DNA from: Amoebidium appalachense
Lineage: Eukaryota > Ichthyosporea
Direction: 5' to 3'
Length of the DNA: 64,000 nt
NCBI GenBank assembly: GCA_963693365.1
Contig: CAVNZM010000009.1
Location: forward strand, 9,238,001-9,302,000
Both the position numbers and the translations under genes were made by a program. Below the pieces are notes generated by a model. It searched no databases, was not told the origin of the DNA, and saw nothing but the letters and a program-made list of their open reading frames with translations. Below are positions 1 through 48,199 of the stretch, piece by piece; within the stretch, counting starts at the first letter, position 1; each line of letters opens with the position of its first letter.

Positions 1-123
1 CCCCCCCCCCCCCCCCCCCCCTCCCCTCCCTCCCCCCCCCTCCCCCCCCTCCCCCTCCCTCCCTCCCCCCCTCCCCCCCCCCCCCCTCCCCCCCCCCCCC
101 CTCCCCCCCCCCCCCCCCCCCCC
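1..123. repeat. poly-C tract at window edge
   Basis: Nearly pure C with scattered T runs from the window start to about 123. It is one of dozens of (C)n/(G)n tracts in this window. Confidence 0.95.
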
Positions 124-134
124 GATTGGCCAGG

Positions 135-455
135 GGATTCGAAAAAGGGCAGCTAAACGGGCACAAGACGGTAGCTAGCACAACAGGTCTATGTACTTAA
201 CAGAAATGATAGGCCACAATACGAAATACTCGGGTTCCCATGCTTGGCCATTGATTCCTGTCCCACAGTCACATGTTTAATATTGGCTTGCAAGTAGACT
301 CAGGCTGGGTGGCAGATAACTTTGGTGAGCTGCCCAAATATGTTGACTGCGCATCTCTGATGCAGAAGATTGCTCTTGAAGCTTGCGACTGTGGGAGCGG
401 TTACCAGAGGGTCACCATTTATGCCGCTGAATGAGCACCGTGAATCCTGTGCACT
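135..455. repeat. diverged dispersed repeat, copy 1
   Basis: Shares a colinear series of short blocks with 1620-1905: GCTAAAC, GGCCACAA, ATTGATTC, TGTCCCACA, GGTGGCAGATAA, GGTGA.CTGCCCA, GGTCACCAT and GCTGAATGA. The two copies are diverged but keep order and spacing. No open frame spans either copy, so this looks like an old interspersed repeat or segmental duplicate. Confidence 0.7.
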
Positions 456-951
456 CACATCCTCTCCTCTCTTCCCTGACGTGAAAGGGACCTTTTGCAG
501 TAGGATATGTTTTTAATCCTCCCCTCAGCCCCCCAATCCCCACCCCCATCACCTTTTGCCGTCCACTGCTGGATATTGACCTGCGTGTGGCCATGGGGAC
601 GCAGGTAGCTGCCCAAATCCATGCTGAAAAGCAGACAAAAATAGCAGGAAAGAATGATGAAAGAAAAGGGGAAGAAAACATTGTTACACAACTCAATCGA
701 AGCCGTCTTTTATCCGTGTTCCCCGGGGAGTGGGGGGGAGAGGGGGAGGGGGAAGGGGGGGGAGGGAGAGAGGGGGGGGGGGAGGGGGGGAGGAGGGTTG
801 CATCATCAAGCATTAGACAGCTCGGATTGGTAAAGTGTTCTGCCTCCTCAATAGTCAGAACCTTTTATTATTATTATTGATCGGATCTCAAAAACAGCCC
901 ATCCTCCCCACACCCCTCCCACAACCCGTCTTCGGCTTTCAGCCTCGGCCG

Positions 952-955
952 GGAA

Positions 956-993
<38 letters not shown>

Positions 994-995
994 TA

Positions 996-1043
<48 letters not shown>

Positions 1044-1063
1044 TATATAGTATATATATATAC
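952..1063. repeat. (AT)n microsatellite
   Basis: Runs of TATATA interrupted by CACTATGA and CATATATAGTA. Self-complementary, able to form a cruciform. Confidence 0.95.
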
Positions 1064-1619
1064 TAGTTAATGATTATGGGGGGGGGGGGAGGGGGGAGGG
1101 GGGGGGCGGGGCACGAGGAGGAAACGATATTGACTGCATATGTATCCACCCTCGCCCCCTCCCTCCCCCTCACTATTTCCCCTCTCTTCCTTTCTTCCAA
1201 CAAATATTCACTAGACGATAATATCAATGAAATTTAAAGGCACTGTTGTGTTTCTGACCTTTGCTTTCTGTCCTCTCAGTGGTAGACCCTGTGAGAGGTG
1301 TAGTAGATGGTGGGGTGCTGGCAACAAGGCAAGAGGCTCTACCATGAGAGGGGGAGACGGGGACAGGGGAAGGGGAAATTCCGAAAGGGGGGGTGGAGGA
1401 GGGGGAGGGGGTTGAGTTCGATTCAGGACTACACTTTGGGCTCCATTCAAACTTATTATCCGCTTACTCTCCCCCCCTCCCCCCCCCCCTCCCCCCCCCC
1501 CCCCCCCCCCCCCCCCCCGGGGCCCCCCCACCTTCTCCTCCTTATCCCTTTTCATAAACATTCCCCCTCCCCAACTCCACTCCCCACATTTCTCCATCCC
1601 CCCCCCCCCCCCCCCCCCC

Positions 1620-1905
1620 CCAAGGACGGCTAAACTAGCGAGGGGCAGTTTACTAGCAAACTCAGTGGTGTACTCCACTGAACAGACGGGCCACAAGCAA
1701 AATACACCAGTGCCCATCATGGGCAATTGATTCTTCGGTGTGACTGTCCCACAATCAATTGTTAAATGGTGGTTGTCAAGTTGACCCAAAGGCTGGTGGC
1801 AGATAATATCGGTGATCTGCCCATTGCAATTATAGCCATGTGGTCACCATATATTGACGCTGAATGACCTGACCCTGCAGCTGTAACATACTAGGACACC
1901 TTGAA
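1620..1905. repeat. diverged dispersed repeat, copy 2
   Basis: Second copy of the repeat at 135-455, same orientation. It begins immediately after a poly-C tract, as the first copy does. Confidence 0.7.
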
Positions 1906-2056
1906 CATTGTCTGCCCTCCCGCCCCATCCCCGTCCTCGCAATTGATACCAAAGGAAAGCCATGGATCCGATTGAGGTTAAACTTCCTAGTAGGAATGCT
2001 TTTTCAAGGAGAGTCACTTATCATGTATGAACAGTCTCGACATCATGACTAAGTAG

Positions 2057-2098
<42 letters not shown>

Positions 2099-2956
2099 AC
2101 CACCACCACCACCAAGGTAGTACACCACCCAATGGCATACCGGATCCACCCGCCTAAAATTTGCCATCCAGGCTGGCGCTGAATATTAATCATCTGCTTG
2201 TGGCTCACCGGGCGCAAACGCCAGTGCCAATATGCTGAACTTTGCACATAAAGAAAAGGAAATTAGGTAACGAAATTTATCTTTCGGCAATGCATCTTTT
2301 CCATTTTATCCATGTTCCGCGAGCCCTTCCCCTTCAGAGCACTGAGTACAGTGGACAATTGCAAAGGTGTGGCAGGTTTAATATAAAGTTTATATAATTT
2401 TTATATTTTGAATATCATTGGTCAGCTGAACTTCATGTTGCTTACCTACGACTTGGTGTTAGGCGCTACGTATAGCACATTTCCGGTCACACCTACAAAA
2501 AGCGTTTTGAAAGTAACCAAATTTATATTGAGCTCCAGACCACAGGCCGGAATTGCGTAAAGGTACCCCACAGTGCAAATGATCAATTTTAAGCACCCCC
2601 TGCTTTATACACCTTTCAAGCTATTCTTTTTGTCCAAAACATCAGCTGATGAAATCAATCCGAAAGCACGAAATTTCAAGCACCTAACCCCACACCACTA
2701 AAATTAAGAAACAGCCTATCAATGCACAGACACAGTTTCAATACAGGTGCTATAAACAGCCGAAAACTAACTGCGTTGCGCTCACATCCATAATAGATAA
2801 ATGTATTTCTTACACACACACACACACACACACGAGCCCGCCCACACCGATGCAACATCTTGCTGGGCGGGCAGACACGACTAATGGACAGAGGCTTCAT
2901 TTTGACATTCGAATAGCCCCCCCCCCCCCCCCAAAAAAAAAAAAAAAAACCAGAAA

Positions 2957-2987
<31 letters not shown>

Positions 2988-3371
2988 GGAAACTTAAAAA
3001 GAACACCACACATACACACACTTCCTCACAGAAAAGAACCGACAAGTCTTAACGTTTCCTGTGGGCGCGTCATCTTTAGAAATAGTCACTATTACTGAGC
3101 AAAATGGACACTCAAAACGGCGTAACCTTTTTGGCACATTCTAAATTCTAAACATATCTCCACCCAATGTCTCAAACCTTTGCGCAGAATAATTCCTGCC
3201 AGCAAATCGAATCCATCCATAAAATCACTTGCCTTGAACCAATCTCCTGTCACAGCCGTATCAAATCTAAAGCATTAAGGTAAACTAATGCAAATTCCCA
3301 GAAAATCAAGGCAGCGAAGGCAGCAACGGCTGTTAAAATTTTACCGGAAAACCAATGCAAAGTTCCCAAAA
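1906..3371. other. intergenic, no gene seen
   Basis: Contains a poly-C tract at 2057-2098, a CA run near 2813-2833 and a C-run/A-run block at 2916-2988. It lies downstream of the minus-strand coiled-coil gene. I see no splice-bounded coding exon and no canonical AATAAA signal on the minus strand close to that gene's stop. Confidence 0.6.
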
Positions 3372-16468
<13,097 letters not shown>

Positions 16469-17194
16469 GTTTGAGTCGAGGGTGGCACCCTAAGGCACCT
16501 CTCTGTCACTAAAAACAACAATGGTTTGTTCTGATCTCTCTCTCCCGTAGTGTGTTTGATCAAAAAAACATGCAAACAAACCACTACCCAAGCCACCACA
16601 AAGGGGGGACTAAGCTCGTTCTGCGTAAAGCCAGAACCGTGTTCGCTATATAACGGGTGTGTATGACACCGAGACAGAGAGATGACAGTCAGCCGGTGGT
16701 TATGTTGGGGCCCCAAACCCTAAAAACACACCCGTGTCTCTACTCGTTGGGCTGCGTAAGTGCTTCCGGGGCGGGAAAAAAAAAAACTACATCCGGTAAA
16801 CCGCGCAATTTCAAATTGCGCCACTGCAGAGTGGTTGAAAAAAAACGAGAAAAGTGCGAGGTTTTATTTAGACACTCCCTCGGGCCCACTTCGCGAGTAT
16901 ATGCGTGTCCTTTACGGTAACCGCGAGAGGCCACGATCACAACTTTTGAGACTCGAGCTCAAGGAGGAATTCCGTATGGCGATTTTCCTTGTTTTAGTGA
17001 TATAAACTCAACAGTGCAACTCCGCGTGTACTATATGAGCAACTCTACATGTACTTGCTCTTCACCTAATCTCCCTCTCTTGCTCCAGCTAATATATAAT
17101 CCTTCAGAATTTCAACTGTATTTTGTCGTTTTTGCTCCCCTTGACTCGTTTTGACCGCAACGAACGCCGGCGCCGTGTTGGCAACGTGACAGAC

Positions 17195-17290
17195 AAGCGA
17201 TCAGAATAATGCGGGAACCAATCGTCACCGCCCACCAGATTCTATTCATCCAATCAGATCCAGCGATTGCTTTTTATGACGTCACACACG
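17195..17290. promoter_or_regulatory. CCAAT and CRE cluster
   Basis: Two CCAATC boxes (about 17218 and 17250) and a perfect palindromic TGACGTCA at 17277-17284. It lies between the 3' end of the PAK gene and the 5' end of the coiled-coil gene, about 0.8 kb upstream of the latter's ATG. A promoter role is inferred from position only. Confidence 0.45.
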
Positions 17291-17746
17291 TTCCATTCTC
17301 TCCCTGTTCACTGCTTTTCCCCTTGGCGCCCTCTGTTTGTCTGCAAGCAACTAGTGCAAGCAACCTTCTCTCCAACACGTAAACAGTCAAATATCATATG
17401 AACAGAGCAACAAACAGCTACGGTGCGTTTACAATACGTTAAGAAACTATAGAGAATTAAACAAAAAATAATATATGGTAAAAAAACACAGCCGCATATC
17501 ATTTCCGTCCAAGCACATGCGATTGTCCGTCTAGCCATTATTTGCGCAATCAATGCGCCAATGATACAACAATTCGAGATTTGAATACACGAGTATCTCG
17601 CACAAAACGCTGCTATCTACATATATGCATAAAAATTATTCGTATTACACATTCGGTACCTACTGGTGATATTTAGTGTTCATTAGTGGGGTATTATTTC
17701 ACTTCGAGAGTATGACTGTGTCTGTGCAATAGGGTGGGCTGCCAAG

Positions 17747-32513
<14,767 letters not shown>

Positions 32514-32699
32514 GTTGAAGGTTGCACCCTGCATGAGAGTGTTATTTGCTGGTGGATGCACAGTGGGGCTAGATCAATGCATAATAGTCACGATGTGAAA
32601 AGTGTGAGTTGTTTTGTTATCCCTTTCGACAGGTTCGTGCAAAAATGATTTCAGAGGGAACACAAACACAACACACATGCATAGACACACGTACAGACA

Positions 32700-32814
32700 G
32701 ACAGTCACACAGACACTCACACACACACACACACACAGACACACACACACACAGACACACACACACACAGACACACACGTGCACACACACGCGTGCGCGC
32801 ACACACACACACAC

Positions 32815-32856
<42 letters not shown>

Positions 32857-32903
32857 CTGCACGCGCACACACACATGCACGCACGAACACACACACGCAC
32901 ACG

Positions 32904-32995
<92 letters not shown>
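32700..32995. repeat. (CA)n microsatellite block
   Basis: CA repeats with GACA and CGCG interruptions, pure at 32912-32993. Intergenic or 5' UTR intron of PAK. Confidence 0.95.
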
Positions 32996-32997
<2 letters not shown>

Positions 32998-33359
32998 TCA
33001 AGACACCGTTAAACTTTTAACCTCGGTCCCCCATAATAGCTGCTGCTAAATTCTGATATCTATCATTTTTTCACAATCCGAGAACGGGGATCTAACCTGA
33101 CAGAATGGACCAAACATGCATGCGTTTCCCCATGGAATCGACAGGGATAAACATATTGCAGACTCAAAGGGATGTACACGGAACGATGGAAAGGATAACG
33201 AAAAGAAGGGCCTTAGTAGCTGTAGAAAACATAGCATTTAGCCATCTAAAGCTTACCTGTGCGGCTAGATTCTTACTCGCACGGATCTCAGACCAGAAGC
33301 ACACCCATGAGCATAGTGACGACTTACTACCGTAAATTAAACTCCTTAATGCTAGCACT

Positions 33360-34080
33360 ATCCCAGCTCGTAAAGACTTGAATTCCAGAATAATATATGT
33401 AACACTTGAACATCGGAAGTTGAATGTGATAGCAAAGAAACACGGGGAAAGCCGTGTATATTGAATCTTGAGTCCTAGACTTCCCGAAAGGTCCCTCTCC
33501 CTACCGTGACTGGGATCTCAGATTGCCCCACCCAAGTTGACGGACACAAAATGCGTCTATGAGAGCTTACTTGTTAGTTGTGTGATAAGCATAATGAATT
33601 CGTTCCATGCTCCTACACACAAAGAAAGGCTAAGTGGCTAGAATGTGGAAATCCGTTCTCTCTTCTCCGAAATGACGAAACTGGCCACGGTAGTGGGCCG
33701 CCGGCTGGCGGACGTAAACAAGAAAGCCAACCAGAGATGGCTTGGTCACCAACAACATAAGTACTGCCGGCGATGCAAAACCGGCTTATATATTTAAACA
33801 ATTTAACATTTTCTTTTTTAGTTCGCAAAAATTGTTTAACCTGCAAATTTGGATGTGGATGTTTAGGTGTTTGGCGGCAGCCGGAAGTGTAGCCTTGAAC
33901 GATGTTTTTCTGTGACGTAAGCTCGTTCATTCAAACCAGAGAGGCGCCTTTTTTTCGTTTTCGGTCCTTGAGTCAAAGCCGACACCTGCCTTAGGGAAAC
34001 GAGGCCAGAAGCTTGATACTACTTTTTTTTAGTGTTAGTAACGGGGGGTAAAAGGTCGCTAGAGTCCCACAACCGTAAGA
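33360..34080. promoter_or_regulatory. divergent promoter between PAK and PSMA1
   Basis: Low-repeat, normal-complexity DNA between two divergent genes. Contains TTTGGCGGC (E2F-like), CCGGAAGT at 33881-33888 (ETS-like) and TGACGTAA at 33913-33920 (CRE-like), 160-210 bp before the PSMA1 ATG. No TATA box placed convincingly. Confidence 0.5.
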
Positions 34081-40459
<6,379 letters not shown>

Positions 40460-40497
40460 GTGGTGATGGGGCCTGGGGCCTCTGTGGGAGGAGAAAT

Positions 40498-40503
40498 AAT
40501 AAA
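40498..40503 (+). terminator. PSMA1 polyadenylation signal
   Basis: AATAAA within AATAATAAAAAG, 39 nt after the PSMA1 stop codon. Confidence 0.65.
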
Positions 40504-40778
40504 AAGAAAAATTGTGATATCATGTGGCTTGTGTGATGGTGGTAGTGTTTGGACTGGTGAGATGTGTAACAGTTCGCCACAGTCGGCATTGGTGCAGGCT
40601 TGGGCCAATAATTCGAATAACCGTTCTTCTAAAGCTCAACGGTTACCTGCCGCTGCCATTCGCATCCGCGATTTATTGTTCAATCCGCCCATATCTTTGC
40701 AGACTGACTGCAGTGTGGCCTAGGACGGACCTTTTGTATCTGACATTCTTGGAAACTAAATTGAAACAATACGAATCC

Positions 40779-40821
<43 letters not shown>

Positions 40822-41026
40822 GTGTGTGTGTGCGCGCACGTGTGTGCACGTGTGTGCGGGGGGAGGGGCCGGGTGGGGGTGGGTAGGGGGGGGGGGGTCG
40901 TGTGACTTTGGGTCCCGGACTTCCCCCCTCCCCCCCTCCCCCCCCCCTCCCCCCTCTCTCTCTCTCTCTAGATCTCTCTCTCGGATTCTCTTTCGCTCTG
41001 AGATCTAGACTCTAGTCTCCGAGACT

Positions 41027-41112
<86 letters not shown>

Positions 41113-42639
41113 CTCTCTCTCTCCCCCATCCCCCCCCCTCTCTCTCTCTCACCGCCCCCCCCCCCCCCCCCCCCCCCCCCGGCCCCCCAGACCTCACCCC
41201 CCGCTGTACATGTTATCGTGTCCGGCCGCACACGTGCACGTTCATTCGAGCTCTCGAGTGCTAGTTCTTCTTGTATCTCCCCCTCCACCCCCTCCCCCTC
41301 CCTTCCCCCTCATCAGCTAATAATATTATGCTACATTATACTGCGGCAGCTCGCGAGCTGCAGCCACTGGCGGCCTCTCAGGCAGCCGGGTGCCAGCTGT
41401 GACAGCTGCAACGTTCGACTATATATGTTGTCACGTAACATGTACATGTACATGTGTTAGGACCGGGTTGCCAACGAGTGGACTGTACATGTGCAAGGAG
41501 CAAGTCCCGCTATGTACAAGAAAAAACAAGGAGTGGCAAACGGAGAGGGCACGTAGTGTTAGCGCGTCAACTCATGAGTATGTATTCATGTGTGGCTTGC
41601 TATGTTGGTGGGGGTAGCCGTGGGCGTGCACGAGATCATAGCACCTGTTTGCGTTTGATGTGGAATGGCGCCGTTGCTAGGCACGTTGCAGTGGAATGTG
41701 TCTGATAGATCCAAAGGTTTGCAAAGCCAATCAAATGCTTTCCCGCGTCTTCCTGTACATTTCGAAATTGTGCCAAGATATCTTGAGCTTTTGATACATT
41801 TGATGACTATTTTTTCGTTCCATAATATGGTAAACCTTTTCCCAACACCATTACTTGGTGAAATTTGCATGTTTTTTGATTTAAATATATGGAAGAACAG
41901 AGGTTCCGAAACATACTGCTTCACCACTGACAAAAAGATTGGGGCACAAGATTGGGCTCTTTTTTACGCAAACCGAAGGGGGTAAATCTCCTTCCATATT
42001 TGGTATCTTTGGCTCTTTTCAGCACCTTGGTTTCGTGTTGTATTATGCATTAAAAATAATATACAAGAACTGTAGCTATTTCTCATATTGTTTTGGTGAT
42101 TTTTTATTCTTTACTATACAAATAACACTCTTGTGAGTGCTTGAATTACGGCTTCACAGCAGCAAACTATCTGTTCACCTGCTCCATCTAGCATCATCTG
42201 ATTGGTGCGCTATGTGTTTCTTATCTCCTCATCGTGTGCGCTGCGGTCTTTTGTTTACGGCTGTGTCCGCAGCTGGTTGAAGTACCAGTACATAGAATAC
42301 ACTGATAGCTATTATTATTGTATTGCCCACTATGTGGCTTTTCAACAAATAGGGGACGAGGAACTAATACCGTTAGAGAATAACTAGAAGGGAACAAGTG
42401 CAGTAGTTCACCTGTGGGCGTAAAAACTAACTCTCGCATCCAGATCCAGTTCGATCCCGTTGTTGTCGTTCAGCACACATAAGTTAGTGCTAGAGAACAA
42501 GCAAGCCACAATAATACGTTACGTCTTGGAATCAGGAGAATAATAAGTGCCATTGTCTATCTTACGATACTGAGAAGTTGAAACTCGGCTGTCTTGGTAA
42601 GCATGCACACAGACCTCGTCGTCTAATATACACGCAAAC
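40504..42639. other. intergenic region between PSMA1 and RFX gene
   Basis: GT tract at 40783-40815, (CT)n at 41030-41111, poly-C at 41157-41180, a perfect 16-bp palindrome GCAGCTCGCGAGCTGC at 41346-41361, CATGTACATGTACATG near 41440, and GTTGCTAGGCAC at 41673 (imperfect X-box). From 41700 on it is AT-richer unique DNA. No exon recognised; it probably holds RFX promoter and 5' UTR. Confidence 0.5.
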
Positions 42640-44092
42640 ATGGAACGCACAGCACAATTGCAGGCACCCCAAAACGCCCAGCCCTCCCCCACACACGCCC
42701 CCAAGTGGCTGATAAAACATGAACCGGGTGCAACCCATCCTCTGTGGTCGGGCGGAATGATGGACCCCACAAAAGGCCCACATCTCATATTCCGTGCCCC
42801 GGAGGGAATGAGCGAGTTGCCTTTTAGGGCACCCATCACACACCCATCTATGATGTTTATGCCTGGCGCAGTTAGAAATATTCCTCCCCCCCGACCACCC
42901 CTTCCTGTTCCCCGGCCTGATATGACCAAGCCGCGGGCGGAAGCGGTGGACGATGGCCAGTTTGCGACACTCGGCAGCAAGCGTGCATACGGCATAGGCC
43001 AGTGGTATGTAAAAGAACACAACACTCGAATACATCTCTTGCAGATCTCCCCCCTCCCCCTCCCCCTCCCACACACACACGTGCGCGCTCACTCGATTAC
43101 CCAAACACGGACATCACCTCCTTTGCCACTTTTCCCTTTCGGCCCCCGTTCATTCCTTTTTCCCCAAGCCACGCCATCAACGCAAACATTATGCACTATC
43201 ACACCAATGCACTGCACCCATACAAACACGATTCAGAGATTGACACCCTCAATCCCACTCACACTTGCAACAACCCCGTTGATTAGAATTGCCAGCAACA
43301 TAGAAAACCGCACTTATTACACTACAGTTCGGACTGGAGACCCAGGAAATGCTGTGAAACTATACACAGGCACCACACAGAAGGCTGTGTATATTATAAC
43401 ACAACGTTTCCCTCTCAGATCTCTACCAAGACAGACACCCATTTGTTCCATCTATAGAACACACCACCACCATCGTGCACATTGCCTACTACGACTACGA
43501 TCCTAGGTATACAAGCATGTGCACACAGATGTAAAAGCACGAACGTAGAAGCATGGACGCAGAAAAAGTTTTTTTAATACACAACACCTGCGCAAGTGTA
43601 TACAGACATCTTGGGCACGAGGGCACCCATACACGTGTGTGCGCGCACACTCACACACACGTGCGCATACACACACACACACACACCCGCACACACACAC
43701 GTTTTATCTACTGTATTTTTAACAACATAATGTGTTCTTGACCTTAGTCAGGTTGTGTGTATTCTTTTACACTTGTACCCACACCCACATCACCGAAAGA
43801 CAAATACGCCCAAACACACACGACCCCCCCTCCCGTCCAACCATGCGCGCGTGCACGCACATGCACACACACACACACACACAAACACAGTAAGCCAACA
43901 CTACAGGTAGCCACACAAGGCTTTAACCCCTCCCCTCACCACCTCCACTGCAATGTATTTTCCACCATGGATGAGTGCACTTCTTACTCTGTTACACATG
44001 CTAACCCGCCCACACACACACACACCACCACCACTCTACGCTTCTCCGTCCCCCTTATCCTTTCCCTTCCCCCTCCTTCTCCAATGTACACA

Positions 44093-44137
<45 letters not shown>

Positions 44138-44933
44138 ACAGGCTTGTGAACAACTATGAGATAGCAGATGGGCACAGTGTACCCCGGCAGTCTGTCTTTG
44201 AACACTATGAGGAGTCATGCCGCCTTCTAGGCCAAGACCCAATCAACAATGCCACGTTTGGAAAACTGATCCGCGCGGTGTTTCCAAGCCTAAAAACACG
44301 CCGCTTGGGCACCCGAGGACACTCAAAGGTGTGTGTATTGTTGGATGTTTGGCATGAAATTTTGTTTCTTTGTATTGAATGGAAGAAATGCAGGATGACC
44401 ATAAGCTCTTAACTTTGGTTGTTTTTGCCTTTTGTTTGTGGATGGGTGGATGTGTGTGAGGAGGAATGGGTGGTATTGATGCTATAAGGTGGTTGGGAGC
44501 AATTGAAGCAAAATGAGATTCTTCATAAGTCTGTCTATCAGTCTATCACTCACATTGGAATCGATGCTGTGCACCGATGCGGTTCATTTCAGCATTAGTT
44601 GTCCTGTCAATCTGGAGAACTAGAGGTATTAAGATAAAGTCATCGTGTGTGTGGAGGTGGGGGGGGGGAGGGGGGGGGGGGGGGGGGGATAGGTTGTGTG
44701 CGTGTATGTGTTGATGTTGTGTAGGTGTGTATTTGTGGCAGTTGGGGTGATGCACATGCTCATGTATCCACACAGTACCACTACTACGGCATCCGGAGAA
44801 GAGCAACACCAAAAGTTGACGCAGCTGGTGGCCAGGCGGGCCACCCACAAGACAGGTGTGTGTACGTGTATGTGTGTGTGTGTGTGTGTGGTTGGGTACG
44901 TGTGTTGTGTTTTTGGGTGGGTGGATGGGTGGT

Positions 44934-44971
<38 letters not shown>

Positions 44972-45127
44972 CTGGTTGTTTGGGTGGGTGATGGTATGTT
45001 TACCTGTAGTACAGTACGGGTAGTTGAGGCCTTTTTTGGCCAAGTGTTTTCTTTCTTTCTTTTACTTCCTTTCCTGTCTCTTCCATACCTTGGTGGTGGT
45101 GGTGGCTGGAAGAGAACGGGAGGGGGA

Positions 45128-45167
<40 letters not shown>

Positions 45168-45847
45168 GGGGGGACGATAGAAACCGAACTACAATCAGGT
45201 AGCACGTTGAGATGAAGGTTTATGATTATTTATTTATTTTTTCCCTTTTGGAAGGGGGGGGGGGGGGGGGGGGGAGGGGAATACGTGAAGTCTTTTAAAG
45301 TTTCAATAGGGATGCTACAAAAAGTGTGAATGTTGCCGGAGGTATAGCCTGTGCGCTTATATATCACCTCTACGCCCATCCTCACCCCCTTCCCCCTCGC
45401 CCTGCGCGCCAACCCAACACACCATCATGACCACCACCACTCACATTCACTCTTACTCGTACTTACATGCCCCTCCCCCCCCCCCCCCCCCCCCCCCCTT
45501 CCCCCGCCACCACCACCACAGACAAATTGCTGCAGGCCCGCGTCCCGATCCCCCTAAATCTTCCGTTTTGGGCCCACAACCGGGTGCCCCCCAACCCAAC
45601 CTGCCTCCCGGCAAAGAGCATAACCGGGCCAACCCGGTTCCCCTACCCGATAAGCCCATGCCATCCGGCCCTGCCCGGCCCATGCCCCACCATAGTCTCT
45701 TGGGCCCTTTCCCGGCAATCAACCCGCTCATACTGGCACCACACGTCGACTTGAGGTGGGTAGGAGTGTGTGTGTGTGTGTGGGGGGGGGGGGGGGGTAT
45801 AAAAAAATTGTTGGTTTAATGTGTTTTGATGAGAAGGCGGCAGAAGG

Positions 45848-45882
<35 letters not shown>

Positions 45883-46711
45883 CATGTTTAGGTTGGTGTC
45901 ACCTGTTGGGGAGATATTCTATAAATATTCACCAGACATATACCAGGGGGGTTTACGCTGTTTACTCGAAGCATAGAGACCAGTCTCATATGTACAAGTG
46001 AAAATGTATGGTTGGCTTTTGTTGACTCTTGTTGTGATGGCATTTGAGACTGGATATGAGGGGTTGCAATTTGATTTGTGAGAAAGATGGCAGAGAAAGT
46101 GTATTAGACTCTGCGGGTGTTGGGGTGGGAATTTGAGGGGGATGGGGGAGGGGGGGGGGGGGGGGGGGGGGGGGGCTCAACGCTGAATTTGCGGATGTGC
46201 AGCCATGCCGGGCAGTTGCTGTGCAGCTATCGAGAACACTCCATGATGCTGGTCGACATGGCGGCCCACCACCAATTTGCGCAGGTACGTCTATGGCCCC
46301 CCCCACCCCCCCTTCCTACTGTGTAATGCGATTATTCCCCCCCCTCCCTCCCCCCTCCCCTCCTCTCCCCACCCGGGAAAGCAAGGGGGGCCATCCCTGG
46401 ACAATGTGGTTTCTCCCATTGCCTAAACCTACCTATGCAATTCTTTAGAAAACGCCTGCTTGCACTAAAGCACCTAAGCATCACGTGCACGCACATGTTG
46501 TAGATTTACACACGTATACACTGAAAACCTATGCACAGGTGTGCAGCATACCTGCACGTGGCCTCACACACGCATGGCCTCAAGCACTTCTTAGGTGACG
46601 TTAGTAACCATTGTATCCCACTCTTTTTCGGGTTTTTTTTTTTTTTTTTTGGCAGTACCGCTCCCCCCCCTCCCCCCACCCCCTGCCCCCTCTTTCCCCT
46701 TCCCCACACGG

Positions 46712-46781
<70 letters not shown>

Positions 46782-47363
46782 ATGCGTGATGCCATGCTCC
46801 TCTACTGGCGGGCATGCCCTGGAAGGTACCAGCAGGCACTCAGCTGTGCACACGTGGCTGAGACCATGGGAAATTGGGACCGTGTCCTGTACAAGGTACG
46901 TGATTTTAAATTTTACATTAAGGGATGCACTTTATTGAACGAAGATGTATTTTTGACTATGCGACTATATTGGTTTTTGATGGAGAGGCATCAAGGAAAT
47001 GACTAAAGGATTATATGTGAACACAAGTTTGCTACCCACCATTCTCTCTCCCCCCCCCCCCCCCCCCCTCTCCCCCTCCCCCTCCCCCCCCCCCCCCCCT
47101 TCACCCACCACCACCACCACCACCACCTCTAGACTCGTCAGCCAATACGTCAAGGTCTCGTTTTGCTCCTTCAAGAAACCCCTCGCTCACCCACCTGCAA
47201 AGGGAAAGAAGGTGCAGTCAGTGATTAGCCTACAAATTCTTCGTTTAAAGACCCGATTTGGTAACAGCCTGTCGCTCAGTCCACTGTACTTCAAGAATAA
47301 CTCCAAACCCCTCCTCCCCCCTCCGGCCCCCTCCCCCCCCCCCCACATTCACACACAAACACA

Positions 47364-47400
<37 letters not shown>

Positions 47401-47976
47401 GCACACACACATGCACGCATACACAAACACACGTGCACCCCCTTCCCCCCGCAACACACACACACTATGTATATGCACACACGTACAGGGCATGCTCCGT
47501 GCGCTTATCCCTTGTGTCCTTCAACCCCTGCCTGCGGGTGCCAACAAGGCCATCCGCATGTTTGCACGTGAGCTTGAGGGAATACTGGCTGAGGGGTTGG
47601 ATAGCATCCATGCACCCCTATTGAGGACCGTCAAGCAGACTGGTGGGTGGTGCACAGTGTTCCGGAACACATTGTTCTGTAGTCACTGGATGGAGCGGGC
47701 TGTTCTGGAAAGTAGTGTTCTGTAATGGCTGGGTGACGCACACTTTTCTGGAACACTCTGTTCTGTATTTGAATGGAGCATGCTGTTCTGAATTACCAGG
47801 ACAGGAAATCGATGATAATAATATATGCAAATATCTTTTGGGTAGGAACTAACAGGATCCCCACGTCTTGCCCACCTCTTCAATGGTTTCTAGGTCGTGC
47901 TTTCCATTTTGTTATTTTGTGTTCTGTATTTTATTCCAACAGAATGCCTTCTTCTCCCCTTTGTCCAGCTGCACAC

Positions 47977-48023
<47 letters not shown>

Positions 48024-48152
48024 GGCATACACACATGCACACGAAATCATAAACACAAAGCTCATCCCAGCTCCTTCTCCCCCTCCCCCCTCCCCTCCCC
48101 GCCCTTCACCCCCCCTTCCCCCCCCTCACCTTCCCCCCCCCCCCCCCACACA

Positions 48153-48199
<47 letters not shown>

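Noticed and set aside
42519-43104. Minus-strand ORFs opposite RFX exon 1
   Set aside because: Shadows of a real plus-strand exon whose donor joins in phase to the winged-helix exon.
47141-47217. Possible extra RFX exon after 46895
   Set aside because: The flanking exons already join in phase and match the family without it; its donor (GTGCAG) is weak. It may be an alternative exon at best.
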